A DNA stretch of 64,000 nt from Candidatus Gastranaerophilales bacterium (GCA_944323365.1 CALUSG010000027.1:1-64000), one strand, 5' to 3'; counted from the first letter of the stretch, positions 25,571 to 38,810 are shown. Numbers and translations are program-made. The notes: generated by a model not told the origin, from the sequence alone.

Positions 25571-25937
25571 ATCACAGGGATTTTTCAATACATTTAAGAA
25601 TGCCAGAAAAGGTTTAAGGCTGGTATTAAGAAGTGAAATAAATATAAGAGTACATTTTTGCACTGCTTTTTTAATATTGCTTACTGCAATACTGTTAGGC
25701 TTCTCTACTACAAAAATTTGTGTGCTGCTTTTAACTATTTCAACTGTAATATGTGCTGAAATGGTTAATTCGGCAATAGAATTTGCTCTTGATGCCGTTT
25801 TCCATAACAAATACTCTAAATTGGTCGGGATGGCAAAAGATATTGCCGCAGGTGCAGTAATGTTTACTACCGTTATTGCGGTTGCAATAGGGCTTTTGCT
25901 GTTTCTACCGCCAATTTTTGAGCTGATATTACATTAA
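25557..25937 (+). CDS. dgkA: Diacylglycerol/undecaprenol kinase
   Basis: 126 residues, three membrane helices. Conserved ARKGLRLVLRSEINIR, the active-site EMVNSAIE, and VGMAKDIAAGAV match DgkA/UdpK. The start at 25557 has GGAG immediately upstream inside ybeY; longer readings overlap ybeY more. It recycles lipid carrier or phospholipid intermediates. Its TAA interlocks with the convergent small gene. Confidence 0.92.
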   Translation: MSKFKSQGFFNTFKNARKGLRLVLRSEINIRVHFCTAFLILLTAILLGFSTTKICVLLLTISTVICAEMVNSAIEFALDAVFHNKYSKLVGMAKDIAAGAVMFTTVIAVAIGLLLFLPPIFELILH

Positions 25938-26137
25938 TTGTTGCTCAATACAAGTCTGAATGTCGCTAAATTCTTTATAGAAAGCATTTTGTGCTTGTTT
26001 TGCTGCTCTTTTGATATATTAAAAATGCGGATAATACGTTGAATTTCTTCAAGATCTTTTCTTGAATTGATTTTGTAGACATTGTTTATCGGGTCTGCTA
26101 CTACTGACATCATTGTATTAAGTTCTTGTTCTTTCAT
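25934..26137 (-). CDS. Hypothetical 67-residue protein
   Basis: Starts at the ATG at 26137, with GAGGATC nine bases upstream. Helical, basic C-terminus, no signal peptide. Contains MMSVVADPINNVYKINSRKD, then a leucine/isoleucine-patterned helix. Convergent with dgkA, sharing the TTAA at 25934-25937. No known family. Confidence 0.5.
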   Translation of the reverse strand: MKEQELNTMMSVVADPINNVYKINSRKDLEEIQRIIRIFNISKEQQNKHKMLSIKNLATFRLVLSNN

Positions 26138-26329
26138 CGTTTGATCCTCTTTCCAACCTGTATATTTATATAAAGAGTTTTTTCTTGGCAAAATTGCTTT
26201 TTTCTTTAATTCATATGTTACATTTGTTTACAATAGGTCTGAGAATTTTGAATTTAGAATGTAAAACTTTTATAAAAATCTGTTTGTTTTTGTATTTTAA
26301 TGCTAGAATTGTATTAAAGGAGATTTTTT

Positions 26330-28174
26330 ATGTGCGGAATAGTAGGATATGTTGGTTATAGATCCGTTGTAGATATATTACTTGATGGCTTAGAACAACT
26401 TGAATACAGAGGATATGATTCATCAGGAATAGCCGTAAAGTGCGAAAATGATATAAAGGTATATAAAGCAATCGGAAAGTTGAATAATTTACGTGAGGAG
26501 TTAAAGTCACATGTAAGCGAGTTTTCAAAATCAACAATGGGGATAGGCCATATAAGATGGGCTACACACGGTGCTCCGACAGTGTTGAATGCACATCCGC
26601 ATACTTGTAATCATGGTGATTTGGTACTTGTGCATAACGGAATTATAGAAAATTACAAAGAATTAAGAGAAAGATTAGAAAAAAGAGGCTGTGTTTTTAA
26701 ATCTCAAACAGACACAGAAGTCGCAGCACATTTAATCGCAGATAAATATAATGAAACAGGCGATTTGACAGAGGCTGTAAGACTTGCCACAAAGGAAATA
26801 GAAGGAGCTTATGCACTTTGTGTAATGCATAATGATCATAGAACAACTATTGTTGCAACAAAACGGAATGCACCGCTTTTGGTAGGATTAGGCGATGGTG
26901 AATATTTAATAGCATCTGATGTACCGGCGATTATAAAATATACAAAAAAAGCAATGTATTTGACAGATAATCAAATTGTCACAGTTACTCCTAATTCAAT
27001 AAAATTAATTAATCAGGAAGGAGTTGAAGTTCCTCAAAAAATAGAAATGCTGCCCTGGGAACCGGTTGCTTTAAGCAAAATGGGTTATAAGCATTTTATG
27101 CTAAAAGAAATTCATGAACAGCCTGATGTTATTAGAAATATTTTAGTAGGAAAATTACATACAGCAGCAGAGCCTGTAATTTTGAATGAAGTAAAATTAA
27201 CCAAAGATACCTTAAAGAAGTTAAATCGTATACAAATAATAGCCTGCGGAACATCATTACACGCAGCTATGGTCGGCAAATATTTAATCGAAACATTTTG
27301 CGGAATATCAGTAGATGTTGAAGCGTCAAGTGAATATATTTACAGACAAACCGTAACTGATGAACATACTCTTGTAATCGGAGTTTCCCAATCAGGTGAA
27401 ACAGCGGATACTTTAACGGCGATTAAGCAGGCAAAGTCAAAAGGATCACATATTTTAATCATAACAAATCGTCCGGATTCATCAATGGCAAGAGAAGCAG
27501 ACAGCCTTTTGTCTGTTAATGCAGGTATAGAAGTGTCTGTTGCCGCTACAAAATCTTATATTGCTCAATTAATGGCTTTTTATCTTCTGTCATTATATAT
27601 GGCTGAAATTAAAGAAAGTACAGACCTGTCAATAATTCAATCTATAAAAAATGAGTTAATGCTGTTACCTCAAAAGATTGAACAGGTATTATCAAATACA
27701 GATGAAATTCAAAAATGTGCAAGAAAGTATTCCGGTACAAAAGATTTTATTTATATTGCCCGTGGAATAAATCTTCCGACAGCATTGGAAGGAGCCTTGA
27801 AATTAAAAGAAATCAGCTATATAAACGCAACTGGATATGCTGCAGGAGAGTTAAAACACGGACCTATAGCAATGCTTGATGAGTCAATGCCTGTTTTATC
27901 AATATTGATGAAGGGTATTGTGTATGAAAAACTTCTTTCAAACAGCGAAGAAGCAAAAGCAAGAAACGCAAGAATGATAGCTTTAACAAACTCAAATGAT
28001 CCAAAACTTGATGAATTGTTTGATTGTATAATAAGAGTACCGGAGGTACAAGAGTTTCTATCTCCGATACTGGCCGTTATACCTTTACAGTTAATAGCAT
28101 ATTATATTGCTGAATTCTTAGGAAAAGACGTTGATCAGCCACGGAATTTGGCTAAATCCGTGACGGTTGAATAG
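26330..28174 (+). CDS. glmS: Glutamine-fructose-6-phosphate aminotransferase
   Basis: 614 residues, full length. Cys2 nucleophile in MCGIVGYVGYR, class II glutamine amidotransferase domain with RWATHGAPT, then two SIS isomerase domains (SQSGETADT; ELKHGPIAM) and the C-terminal PRNLAKSVTVE. It makes glucosamine-6-phosphate, the entry to peptidoglycan and lipid A. AAAGGAG precedes the ATG. No glmS-ribozyme-like leader is evident in the 190 bases upstream. Confidence 0.97.
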   Translation: MCGIVGYVGYRSVVDILLDGLEQLEYRGYDSSGIAVKCENDIKVYKAIGKLNNLREELKSHVSEFSKSTMGIGHIRWATHGAPTVLNAHPHTCNHGDLVLVHNGIIENYKELRERLEKRGCVFKSQTDTEVAAHLIADKYNETGDLTEAVRLATKEIEGAYALCVMHNDHRTTIVATKRNAPLLVGLGDGEYLIASDVPAIIKYTKKAMYLTDNQIVTVTPNSIKLINQEGVEVPQKIEMLPWEPVALSKMGYKHFMLKEIHEQPDVIRNILVGKLHTAAEPVILNEVKLTKDTLKKLNRIQIIACGTSLHAAMVGKYLIETFCGISVDVEASSEYIYRQTVTDEHTLVIGVSQSGETADTLTAIKQAKSKGSHILIITNRPDSSMAREADSLLSVNAGIEVSVAATKSYIAQLMAFYLLSLYMAEIKESTDLSIIQSIKNELMLLPQKIEQVLSNTDEIQKCARKYSGTKDFIYIARGINLPTALEGALKLKEISYINATGYAAGELKHGPIAMLDESMPVLSILMKGIVYEKLLSNSEEAKARNARMIALTNSNDPKLDELFDCIIRVPEVQEFLSPILAVIPLQLIAYYIAEFLGKDVDQPRNLAKSVTVE

Positions 28175-28185
28175 TATAAACTAAT

Positions 28186-28258
<73 letters not shown>

Positions 28259-28310
28259 GGTTTATGACCGGTTCGTTCTCTTATGTTTGTTAATTAGAGT
28301 TTTAAATTAT

Positions 28311-28339
28311 TTGCCCATGCTTAATTTTATGAGTATTAT
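28311..28339 (+). promoter_or_regulatory. recN: Leaderless-type promoter for recN
   Basis: TTGCCC (28311-28316), 17 nt, TATTAT (28334-28339), then 7 nt to the ATG at 28347. No Shine-Dalgarno. This also argues that RecN starts at 28347 rather than at upstream in-frame codons. Confidence 0.6.
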
Positions 28340-28346
28340 TAATAGT

Positions 28347-29999
28347 ATGATTAAGCAGCTTAAGTTAAAGAATTATATATTAATAAGTGAATTAACAGCG
28401 AATTTTGACAGGGGCTTGAATATTATTACCGGAGAAACCGGGGCAGGTAAAAGTATTTTAATAAATGCAATAGATTTGGCATTTGCTCCTAGAATATCAA
28501 AGGAAGTAATTAAATCCGGGGCCGATAAAGCCGTTATTGAGCTTGTTATTGATAATACAAAACATGATCTGAAAATGTTTTTTGATGAATACGGTATTGA
28601 TGATTTGGGTACAGAAATAATAATTTCCAGGGAAATTTCCTCAAATTCAATACGCTCAAAAATTAACGGAACTTTGATAAATGCAGAGGCACTTCAAGTT
28701 TTACGCTCTATTTTCCTTGATATTCATTCTCAGCACCAAACTTATACTTTTATGCAGCCAAAATTTCATATTAAACTTTTGGATTCTTATGCAAAAAATT
28801 ATTATGGTACTAAACTTTTAGAATATAGTGATTTGTATTCAAAATATCTAGATTGCCTGTCTGCTCTTGATTTGGCAAAGCAGTCAGCAAATGCTACGGA
28901 GTCACAGATTGATTTCTTAAAATTCCAGATAAATGAAATAGAATCGGCAGCGATAAAATCTGCTGATGAAGATGAAGTTCTTTCTAACGAACTTGCTGTT
29001 CTTGAAAATGCTGAAAAACTTAAAGAATTAACAGGGGCAGCATCCTGGGCTTTAAATGGTGATGACGGATCTATTTTAGAAGCTTTGAGTAAGATTAAAC
29101 AGAATATTTTAAAGGCCTCATCTTATGATGAAAAACTTTCAGGTATTAATCAAAGTATTATTGAATCATATGAAATATTAAAAGAATTGGCAACTGATCT
29201 GAATTCATACAGCCAAAAACTTGAAAATGATACGGAAAGACTTAATCAAATTCAGGAAAGGCTGTTTCTGCTGGATAAATTAAAACGGAAATACGGCAAT
29301 ACACTTGAAAATGTGCTTAATGAATATTCAAAAATGTCGCAGGAACTCGCCTCTATTGAATTTTCAACAAAAAATATTGAGGAAATTGAAACTACTTTAT
29401 CTAAGATTAAAGCCGAATTGCAAACTAAAGCTGAAGAAATAAGCGAATATAGAAAACAATATGCAAAAGTTTTGTCTGTGCAAATTCAAGATAAATTGGC
29501 TTTTCTTGAACTGCCTAAATCAAAATTTGAAATTTCTGTAAAGCCTAAATCATTGTCATCAGATGGTATTGATAATGTGGAATTTATGATAACAACAAAT
29601 GTGTCAGAAGATTTAAAGCCGCTATCAAAAGTAGCTTCGGGCGGAGAAATTTCACGTGTAATGCTGGCAATCAAATCTATTTTTGCACAAAGTGATGATA
29701 TAGATACTGTAATTTTTGACGAAATTGATACCGGAATATCCGGCAAAGCCTCACAAAGCGTGGCAGATGAAATGGTAGAACTTGCTAAGTTTCATCAAAT
29801 TATTTTAATTACTCATCAGCCGATTATTGCATCTAAAGCGGATAAGCATTTTTATGTTAAAAAATCTCAAACAGATTTGACGCAAATTGATGTCTATGTT
29901 TTGACCGGTGAAAATAAAATAAAAGCATTAGCGGAATTAGCAGCCGGTGAAATCAATGATAAGTCAATGGAATTTGCTAAAGCATTGCTGGCAGGGTGA
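28347..29999 (+). CDS. recN: DNA repair protein RecN
   Basis: 550 residues. SMC-like ATPase of double-strand-break repair: N-terminal Walker A GETGAGKS, long central coiled coil (about residues 150-360), C-terminal ASGGEISRVMLA signature and Walker B VIFDEIDTGISG. MIKQLKLKNYILISELT aligns with typical RecN N-termini and supports this start. An upstream in-frame ATG extends the protein by 20 residues that fit nothing in the family. Confidence 0.93.
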   Translation: MIKQLKLKNYILISELTANFDRGLNIITGETGAGKSILINAIDLAFAPRISKEVIKSGADKAVIELVIDNTKHDLKMFFDEYGIDDLGTEIIISREISSNSIRSKINGTLINAEALQVLRSIFLDIHSQHQTYTFMQPKFHIKLLDSYAKNYYGTKLLEYSDLYSKYLDCLSALDLAKQSANATESQIDFLKFQINEIESAAIKSADEDEVLSNELAVLENAEKLKELTGAASWALNGDDGSILEALSKIKQNILKASSYDEKLSGINQSIIESYEILKELATDLNSYSQKLENDTERLNQIQERLFLLDKLKRKYGNTLENVLNEYSKMSQELASIEFSTKNIEEIETTLSKIKAELQTKAEEISEYRKQYAKVLSVQIQDKLAFLELPKSKFEISVKPKSLSSDGIDNVEFMITTNVSEDLKPLSKVASGGEISRVMLAIKSIFAQSDDIDTVIFDEIDTGISGKASQSVADEMVELAKFHQIILITHQPIIASKADKHFYVKKSQTDLTQIDVYVLTGENKIKALAELAAGEINDKSMEFAKALLAG

Positions 30000-30040
30000 G
30001 TACTTGCATTTTTGTTTTGACTATATAGAATAATTATATA

Positions 30041-31441
30041 ATGATTACGCTGAATTATAAATATGCCGACAGTGCTGTTATCGGTGCGGATAACGGGCTG
30101 GAGATTAAACAGGAATTTGAGGCATATAAAGACAAAATAGCAAATATAATTCTTGATTTAAATAAGAGAAAAGATAAACCCGGGCAATGGCTGCAATGGA
30201 TGAATTTGGGCTATAGCGAAGAAACTGTTTGGTATGTAAAAGAGTATGCCGCACTTGTAGAAGGCCGGTTTGATAATATTTTGGTGCTTGGTATAGGCGG
30301 TTCTGCGTTGGGCGGTTTGGCAATGACAGAAGCTCTTTTAAAACCTTATTGGAATTTTTTAACTCAAGAACAGCGTAATAATTTTCCACGTATATTCTTT
30401 TTAGATAATATTGATCCTGATTATATTTTAGGGATTTTAGATATATTGGATTTAAAAAAGACATTAGTAAATGTCATAACAAAATCAGGTTCTACTGCGG
30501 AAACAATGTCCCAATTTATGATAATAAAGGACAGATTGGAAAAAGAACTTGGCGAAGATTACAGAAAAAATATAGTTGCAACTACTGATAAAAATACAGG
30601 AGTTTTAAAGCAGATAGCAGATCAGGAAGGTTATAAAACATTTATAATTCCAAACGATGTAGGCGGCAGATTTTCGGTATTTTCAGCGGTAGGATTGTTG
30701 CCTTTTGCACTTGTAGGACTTGATATAGATGAAATTATTAACGGTGTAAAGGATATGGACTTAATTCTTAAAAACACCGATATAAATGAAAATATAGCTG
30801 CCCAAAATGCGTTGATACATTATCTTTTTGATACTAAAAAAGGTAAAAATATTACGGTTGTAATGCCATATTCGCAAAGGCTGAGATATGTATCGGATTG
30901 GTTTGCACAATTGTGGGCAGAATCTTTAGGGAAAGAAAAAAATATTTTTGGTGAAACCGTAAATGTCGGACCAACTCCGGTTAAAGCTCTCGGTGCTACA
31001 GATCAGCATTCTCAAATTCAATTGTATAATGAAGGTCCTAATGATAAAGTTATTAATTTTATCAGAGTAGAAAAATTCGACACTGTTCTTGAAATACCGA
31101 ATATTTTTGAATATACGGGGATTGGTTATTTAGGCGGAAAAACTATTAATGATTTATTAAACGCCGAAGCAGATGCTACAAGAGTTTCATTGAGTGATTA
31201 TAATAAACCCGCAATAACCATTACTTTGCCTGAAATTAACGGATATTATGTTGCACAGCTGTTATATATGTTTGAGATTCAAACTGCAATTGCCGGTGCG
31301 TTATATAATATCGATGCATTTACTCAACCGGGAGTTGAACAGGCTAAAAATTATACCTACGCACTTATGGGACGTGTTGGTTATGAAGAATCCGCAAATG
31401 AATTACACAATAAGATGACAGCAAATTTTGACAAAGTCTAA
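30041..31441 (+). CDS. pgi: Glucose-6-phosphate isomerase
   Basis: 466 residues, the short bacterial type. GIGGSALGG, KSGSTAETMSQF (sugar-phosphate loop), GGRFSVFSAVGL and the late conserved QPGVEQAKNY are visible. Glycolysis/gluconeogenesis. No Shine-Dalgarno; TTGCAT (30004-30009) and TAGAAT (30026-30031) end 9 nt before the ATG, so the mRNA leader would be at most a few bases. Confidence 0.95.
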   Translation: MITLNYKYADSAVIGADNGLEIKQEFEAYKDKIANIILDLNKRKDKPGQWLQWMNLGYSEETVWYVKEYAALVEGRFDNILVLGIGGSALGGLAMTEALLKPYWNFLTQEQRNNFPRIFFLDNIDPDYILGILDILDLKKTLVNVITKSGSTAETMSQFMIIKDRLEKELGEDYRKNIVATTDKNTGVLKQIADQEGYKTFIIPNDVGGRFSVFSAVGLLPFALVGLDIDEIINGVKDMDLILKNTDINENIAAQNALIHYLFDTKKGKNITVVMPYSQRLRYVSDWFAQLWAESLGKEKNIFGETVNVGPTPVKALGATDQHSQIQLYNEGPNDKVINFIRVEKFDTVLEIPNIFEYTGIGYLGGKTINDLLNAEADATRVSLSDYNKPAITITLPEINGYYVAQLLYMFEIQTAIAGALYNIDAFTQPGVEQAKNYTYALMGRVGYEESANELHNKMTANFDKV

Positions 31442-31457
31442 AAGTTTGTTATATATT
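31428..31457 (+). promoter_or_regulatory. Leaderless-type promoter inside the pgi 3' end
   Basis: A consensus TTGACA (31428-31433), 18-nt spacer, TATATT (31452-31457) and then exactly 6 nt to the ATG at 31464. The -35 lies in the last codons of pgi. Confidence 0.7.
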
Positions 31458-31463
31458 TATAAA

Positions 31464-31967
31464 ATGAGTTGTAAAATTTTAAAAGTTATTATATCAATAT
31501 TGTTTATACTCATTTTATCTGTTAATGTGAAAGCACAGGATAGTTATAATGGAAAAGTGTTAAAGACGGGAATAACAATAGAAGTTCCGCAAGGCTTTTT
31601 CGGAACGTGGCGTGTAAAATCTTTTTTGAAACAAACAAACAGTCCTGAGAATTTCAAAAAAGAAAATGTAGATATTTGGAACTTATCACAGTATAATGAC
31701 GTCATAAAATTAAGTAATCCATTTACGGGAGCGAATGCAACAATAACATTGGATTACGTAGAGCAAAAGACAGTTAAATTTACGAGAAAAGGGAATTATG
31801 ATGGAAGGATTTTAACTGATATAGTAGAGCTAACTATAGACGGTGATAGTTTTACAGGGACAAATACGTTAATTTTAGAGGTATTGTCAGATGTTGATAA
31901 TTCGGTTATAAAGACTTCAAAAGCATTGTATACATTAGAAGGTGAAAAAATAGCAGGAGGAAGGTAA
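31464..31967 (+). CDS. Exported protein of unknown function
   Basis: 167 residues with a classic signal peptide (MSCKILKVIISILFILILS..., cleavage after VKA). The mature part is beta-rich: FGTWRVKSFLKQTNSP, DIWNLSQYNDVIKLSNPFTGA, then alternating strands, ending in GEKIAGGR. Possibly a periplasmic lipocalin-like or sheath protein, but no family is recognised. A TTG start 12 codons upstream is less likely. Its TAA overlaps the trxB ATG. Confidence 0.65.
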   Translation: MSCKILKVIISILFILILSVNVKAQDSYNGKVLKTGITIEVPQGFFGTWRVKSFLKQTNSPENFKKENVDIWNLSQYNDVIKLSNPFTGANATITLDYVEQKTVKFTRKGNYDGRILTDIVELTIDGDSFTGTNTLILEVLSDVDNSVIKTSKALYTLEGEKIAGGR

Positions 31968-32902
31968 TGAAGGAATTTGATACAATAATATTAGGCGGCG
32001 GACCGGCAGGATTTTCAGCAGGGATATATGCGGCAAGAGGTGCGTTATCAACAGCAATTATAGATATTAATATGCTGGGTGGGCAGCCTTCAAATTATTT
32101 GGAGTTAGAAAATTATCCGGGATATCCTCATATAGGCGGTTTTGATTTGATGGAAAAATTTGAAGAGCATGCCGATAAATTTGGCGTTGAGAAATTTCCT
32201 ATGCAAGAGATAGAAAAAATAGACTTAATATCAAATCCAAAGCTAATAAAGACAAAAGAAGAAGAATTCAGAGCAAAAACAGTAATTATAGCGACCGGAG
32301 CACAGCCTATGAAGCTTGGGGTTCCCGGAGAAAAGGAATATGTAGGCCGTGGCGTAAGTTATTGTGCGGTATGTGACGGAGCATTTTATAGGGATAAAAC
32401 AGTAGCGGTTGTCGGCGGCGGTAATTCAGCTGTTGAAGAAGCAATGTATTTGACTAAATTTGCTAATAAAGTTTATATAATTCACAGACGTGATGCACTG
32501 AGAGCTGATAAAATAGTTCAGCAAAGAGCGTTTAATAATCCTAAAATAGAATTTGTTTGGGACAGTGTAGTTAAAGAAATAACAGGTCATGAGCTGGTAG
32601 AAAAAGTCGTAATAGAAAATGTTAAAACGCATGAAATAAGCGAACTCGATACAAACGGTGTATTCCCGTATATAGGAATTGTTCCGAATATAGATTTTAT
32701 AAACGGTCAAGTTGAACAGGATAAAGGCGGATTTATTATAACTGACGAAACAATGAAAACATCAGTTGACGGTGTTTATGCGGTTGGAGATGTAAGACAT
32801 ACACCGTTACGACAGGTAATAACTGCAGCTGCTGACGGAGCAATAGGAGCTGTATATGCCGTAAAATATGTTGAAGAAGTTGTTACAGCTCCAAGCCATT
32901 AA
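31967..32902 (+). CDS. trxB: Thioredoxin reductase
   Basis: 311 residues. FAD-binding GGGPAGFSAGIYAARG, redox-active CAVC in SYCAVCDGAFY, NADPH-binding GGGNSAVEEA, and the C-terminal GDVRHTPLRQV. Reduces thioredoxin with NADPH. AGGAGGAAGG precedes the ATG, which overlaps the upstream stop by one base. Confidence 0.95.
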   Translation: MKEFDTIILGGGPAGFSAGIYAARGALSTAIIDINMLGGQPSNYLELENYPGYPHIGGFDLMEKFEEHADKFGVEKFPMQEIEKIDLISNPKLIKTKEEEFRAKTVIIATGAQPMKLGVPGEKEYVGRGVSYCAVCDGAFYRDKTVAVVGGGNSAVEEAMYLTKFANKVYIIHRRDALRADKIVQQRAFNNPKIEFVWDSVVKEITGHELVEKVVIENVKTHEISELDTNGVFPYIGIVPNIDFINGQVEQDKGGFIITDETMKTSVDGVYAVGDVRHTPLRQVITAAADGAIGAVYAVKYVEEVVTAPSH

Positions 32903-32907
32903 TTTTA

Positions 32908-34557
32908 TTACAATTCAAATAATTTATGTAAACGTTCACGAATATCATCTTCGTCTAAATCGTGCGTAATTTTATTCAAATCTATAGCCATTTGATAATA
33001 GTGAGCTGCGTCATTTGTGAACTCCATTTTTTCTGATGCTCTTGCCGCATTAAAGTAAGCAAGAGTATAGCTCGGGTTCAATTCAATGGCCTGCTCAAAA
33101 TATTCAAGTGCTTGCTCTGCATCCATTAATCCGTCTAAATAAAGAATTCCAAGATTATTATGTGCAAATTCATTTTCAGGATTCAAATCAACTGCCTTAT
33201 GGTATGCCACGAGTGCTTCTTCAAGATAATCTTTTTCCCAAAGTGCAATTCCGGCTTTTGAATATCCCCTGTAATCAGCAGGATTTAATGTAATAGCATC
33301 ACAATATGTTCTTATTGCCTTATCAACATCATACTCTGCCATATATATATCGCCTAATGCTAAATATAAATCGTAATTGTTAGGGTCTAATATTAAACCT
33401 GCCTGATATGTTGCAACAGCAGCTTCTGTATTTCCGTTAACTTCCATATATAATGCTCCGAGGGCCTGGCATACAATAGATGTCCATTCTCTATCAGGAT
33501 TCAGCTCAACAGCTTTTTGATAGTGGTGAATTGCATCTTCAAATAACTCTGCTTTTGTATAGGCAAAAGCAAGCGAATTATTGTAAAACGGGTTATTTGG
33601 TTCTAATTCAACTGCTAATTTAAAAGCACTTACTGAATTAATTTTATCGTCTTTTGCCATGTATAAATGACCTAATTCGTAATATATAGGAGCTTTGTTT
33701 TCGTCAAACTCTAAAAGTTTTTCATAACAGTCGATAGCTTCATCCTTTTTATCAGGATAAAATGTCTGTAATATGGTTGCCAATTTAGCCCAAACATCAC
33801 GATTAAGCGGATTTGCTTCAAGTACTTTTTGGTAGCTGTCAACTGCTATATCATATTCTTTGTTTTTTAAGGCTATATCGCCCATTCTGTTATAAAATAC
33901 TTCGTCGTGTTCTGTTTTTTCCACAGCTGTTTTGTAGATATTTTCAGCAGCCGGTATCATTTTGAATTTTTCACAAAGCTTGCCGAGTAAATTATATTTG
34001 AAAACCGAAAAATCATCGGCTATGTTTTTATAAAACATGTTAATTGCAGGCTTATCCCAGGCTAACATCATGCTGCCTGTTAAAAAATAGTATAAGAAAC
34101 TTGCATAGTCGCCTAAATTACCGTCTTGATTGTTTATTTTTTGTAAAATAGCCTGCGATAAAACAAGTCTTGGCCTTGCTGATTTTAATTTGCTCATTTT
34201 AATTGCGGATTTAAATTCTTTTTCTGCAGAACTGTAATCCTGAGCGAGTTTCATGAAGAAACCTGTATACATATGTGCGTTCATATTTTCGGGAGCTAAT
34301 GAACAAGCTGTTTTGCATTGTTCTATAGCTGTAGAAATACTGATTTGCCCCTGCTCCCACATTAAACTTGCCAGTCTGTAGTAGCTTTCGGGAATTGTAG
34401 GGTCAAGTTTTACCGCATCTATATAATATTCTATTGCCTCTTGTAAATCACGATTTTGTTGGCGTATTAAATATCTTTCGTGTGCTGTTCTGGCTTTTTC
34501 TAGTGCATTTTGTGCTTTTTCATTGTTGTTAGCACGTATTATAATCTGTTCTGACAT
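32908..34557 (-). CDS. Tetratricopeptide-repeat protein
   Basis: 549 residues from the ATG at 34557 (GGAG six bases upstream). Nearly the whole protein is TPR helical pairs (patterns such as AIRTYCDAITLNPADYRGYS and EYFEQAIELNPSYTLAYFNAA at about 34-residue spacing, twelve or more units). No signal peptide, so a cytosolic scaffold. TPR partners cannot be deduced from sequence. Convergent with trxB with a 5-nt gap and no terminator. Confidence 0.85.
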   Translation of the reverse strand: MSEQIIIRANNNEKAQNALEKARTAHERYLIRQQNRDLQEAIEYYIDAVKLDPTIPESYYRLASLMWEQGQISISTAIEQCKTACSLAPENMNAHMYTGFFMKLAQDYSSAEKEFKSAIKMSKLKSARPRLVLSQAILQKINNQDGNLGDYASFLYYFLTGSMMLAWDKPAINMFYKNIADDFSVFKYNLLGKLCEKFKMIPAAENIYKTAVEKTEHDEVFYNRMGDIALKNKEYDIAVDSYQKVLEANPLNRDVWAKLATILQTFYPDKKDEAIDCYEKLLEFDENKAPIYYELGHLYMAKDDKINSVSAFKLAVELEPNNPFYNNSLAFAYTKAELFEDAIHHYQKAVELNPDREWTSIVCQALGALYMEVNGNTEAAVATYQAGLILDPNNYDLYLALGDIYMAEYDVDKAIRTYCDAITLNPADYRGYSKAGIALWEKDYLEEALVAYHKAVDLNPENEFAHNNLGILYLDGLMDAEQALEYFEQAIELNPSYTLAYFNAARASEKMEFTNDAAHYYQMAIDLNKITHDLDEDDIRERLHKLFEL

Positions 34558-34681
34558 TCTGAGCTCCAATTATGTGTATAATCTATGTCGGCTCTAAAAA
34601 TTTATGACTTTATTAATTATATAAAATATACTCTATTTGTATTAGATAAATGATTAGTGTTTGTTAAATTTATATTCGTAA

Positions 34682-34687
34682 TATAAT
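34682..34687 (+). promoter_or_regulatory. -10 element of a leaderless-type promoter for the uracil methyltransferase
   Basis: TATAAT, then exactly 6 nt, then ATG at 34694. TTGTTA lies about 15 nt further upstream. No Shine-Dalgarno is present. Confidence 0.6.
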
Positions 34688-34693
34688 AATTTT

Positions 34694-36008
34694 ATGCTGG
34701 TAAGAATAGAAAAGTTATCAAATTTGGGATATGGCATTGCAAAACACGACGGAATGGTAGTTTTTGTTGAGGGAGGCTGTCCCGGGGATTTGGCCGAAAT
34801 TAAAATTACTAAAAAAACTAAAAATTATGCCAATGCAGTTATTGAAAAAATTATAGAACCATCAATGCATCGTGTTGAAACGTTTTGTAAAATGCAGAAG
34901 GTTTGCGGTGCATGCCAGCTTCAGTTTATAGATTATAATTATCAGCTTGAATTAAAAAAACAGATTACAGTCGATGCTTTAAAAACAATAGGCGGCATTG
35001 ATTGTAAAGTTAACGATACAATTCCCGGTCCGGAAATAAAGAATTACAGACACAAAGTCCAGTATCCGGTAAGTGAAACAAAAGTTTCAAAAAGGATTTT
35101 AGCCGGATATTATAAAGCAAAAACACATGAAATAGTTAATATTAAGTATTGCCCTATACAACCTGAAATTTGTGATAAAATTATTGATTTTGTACGATGT
35201 AATGCTTTGAAATATGGTGTTTCAGGCTATGATGAAAAACGTCATTCGGGAGATTTAAAACATATAGTTATTAGAAATTCTGCGGCATTTGATGAAAATT
35301 TGGTTATTTTGGCGGTTAATTCGGAAAAAGTTTCAGATAATTTGAAAAATTTTTGCCGTGCTATTTTTGATGAGTTTGATAAAGTTTTTGGAGTATGTAT
35401 AAATCTTAACCCGAAGCGAACGAACGTTATTCTTTCAGATAAAACAATTTGTATTGCCGGCAAAGAATATATAAAAGAAAAACTATTGGATAAAACTTTT
35501 ATTATAGGTGCAAATACATTTTTTCAGGTTAATCCGAAAAGTGCAGAAAATATTTTTAGCTATGTAAGAGATTATATTTCGAATAATTTTCAATCTCCTG
35601 CAGTACTGGATGCTTACGCAGGTATTACTGCATTTGGAATATGTATATCCGATGTTTGTGAAAGTGTAGTAAGTGTAGAGGAAAATGAACAGTCCTGTAA
35701 GCTTGCTGCTGAGTGTCTTGAGATTAATAAAATAAAAAATGTTGAGATAAATAACATGGATGCAGGAGAGTTTTTTGCTAAAGAAAAAAGAAAATTTGAT
35801 GCGGTTATACTGGATCCTCCAAGAAAAGGCTGTACAAAGGATTCTCTAGATAATGCAATGCGGCTGTGTAAAGGTAAAATTATTTATGTAAGCTGTAATC
35901 CTGCAACTTTAGCAAGAGATTTGAAATACTTAGTCGAAAAAGGCGGTAAAATCCTTTCTGTACAGCCATTTGATATGTTCTGCCATACTTATCATATCGA
36001 AAATGTTG

Positions 36009-36028
<20 letters not shown>
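34694..36028 (+). CDS. RNA uracil-C5 methyltransferase (TrmA/RlmD/RlmCD family)
   Basis: 444 residues. N-terminal TRAM domain, a four-Cys iron-sulfur pattern (CKMQKVCGACQLQ plus a later Cys), SAM-binding DAYAGITAFGI, the catalytic base region VILDPPRKGC and the nucleophile in YVSCNPATLARD. Family members make m5U in 23S rRNA or tRNA; which position cannot be read from sequence. Convergent with the next gene, overlapping by 20 nt. Confidence 0.88.

Positions 36029-38810
<2,782 letters not shown>

Noticed and set aside
26138-26329. glmS ribozyme or other riboswitch in the glmS leader
   Set aside because: The 190-base region is very AT-rich and shows no conserved helices or the ribozyme core.
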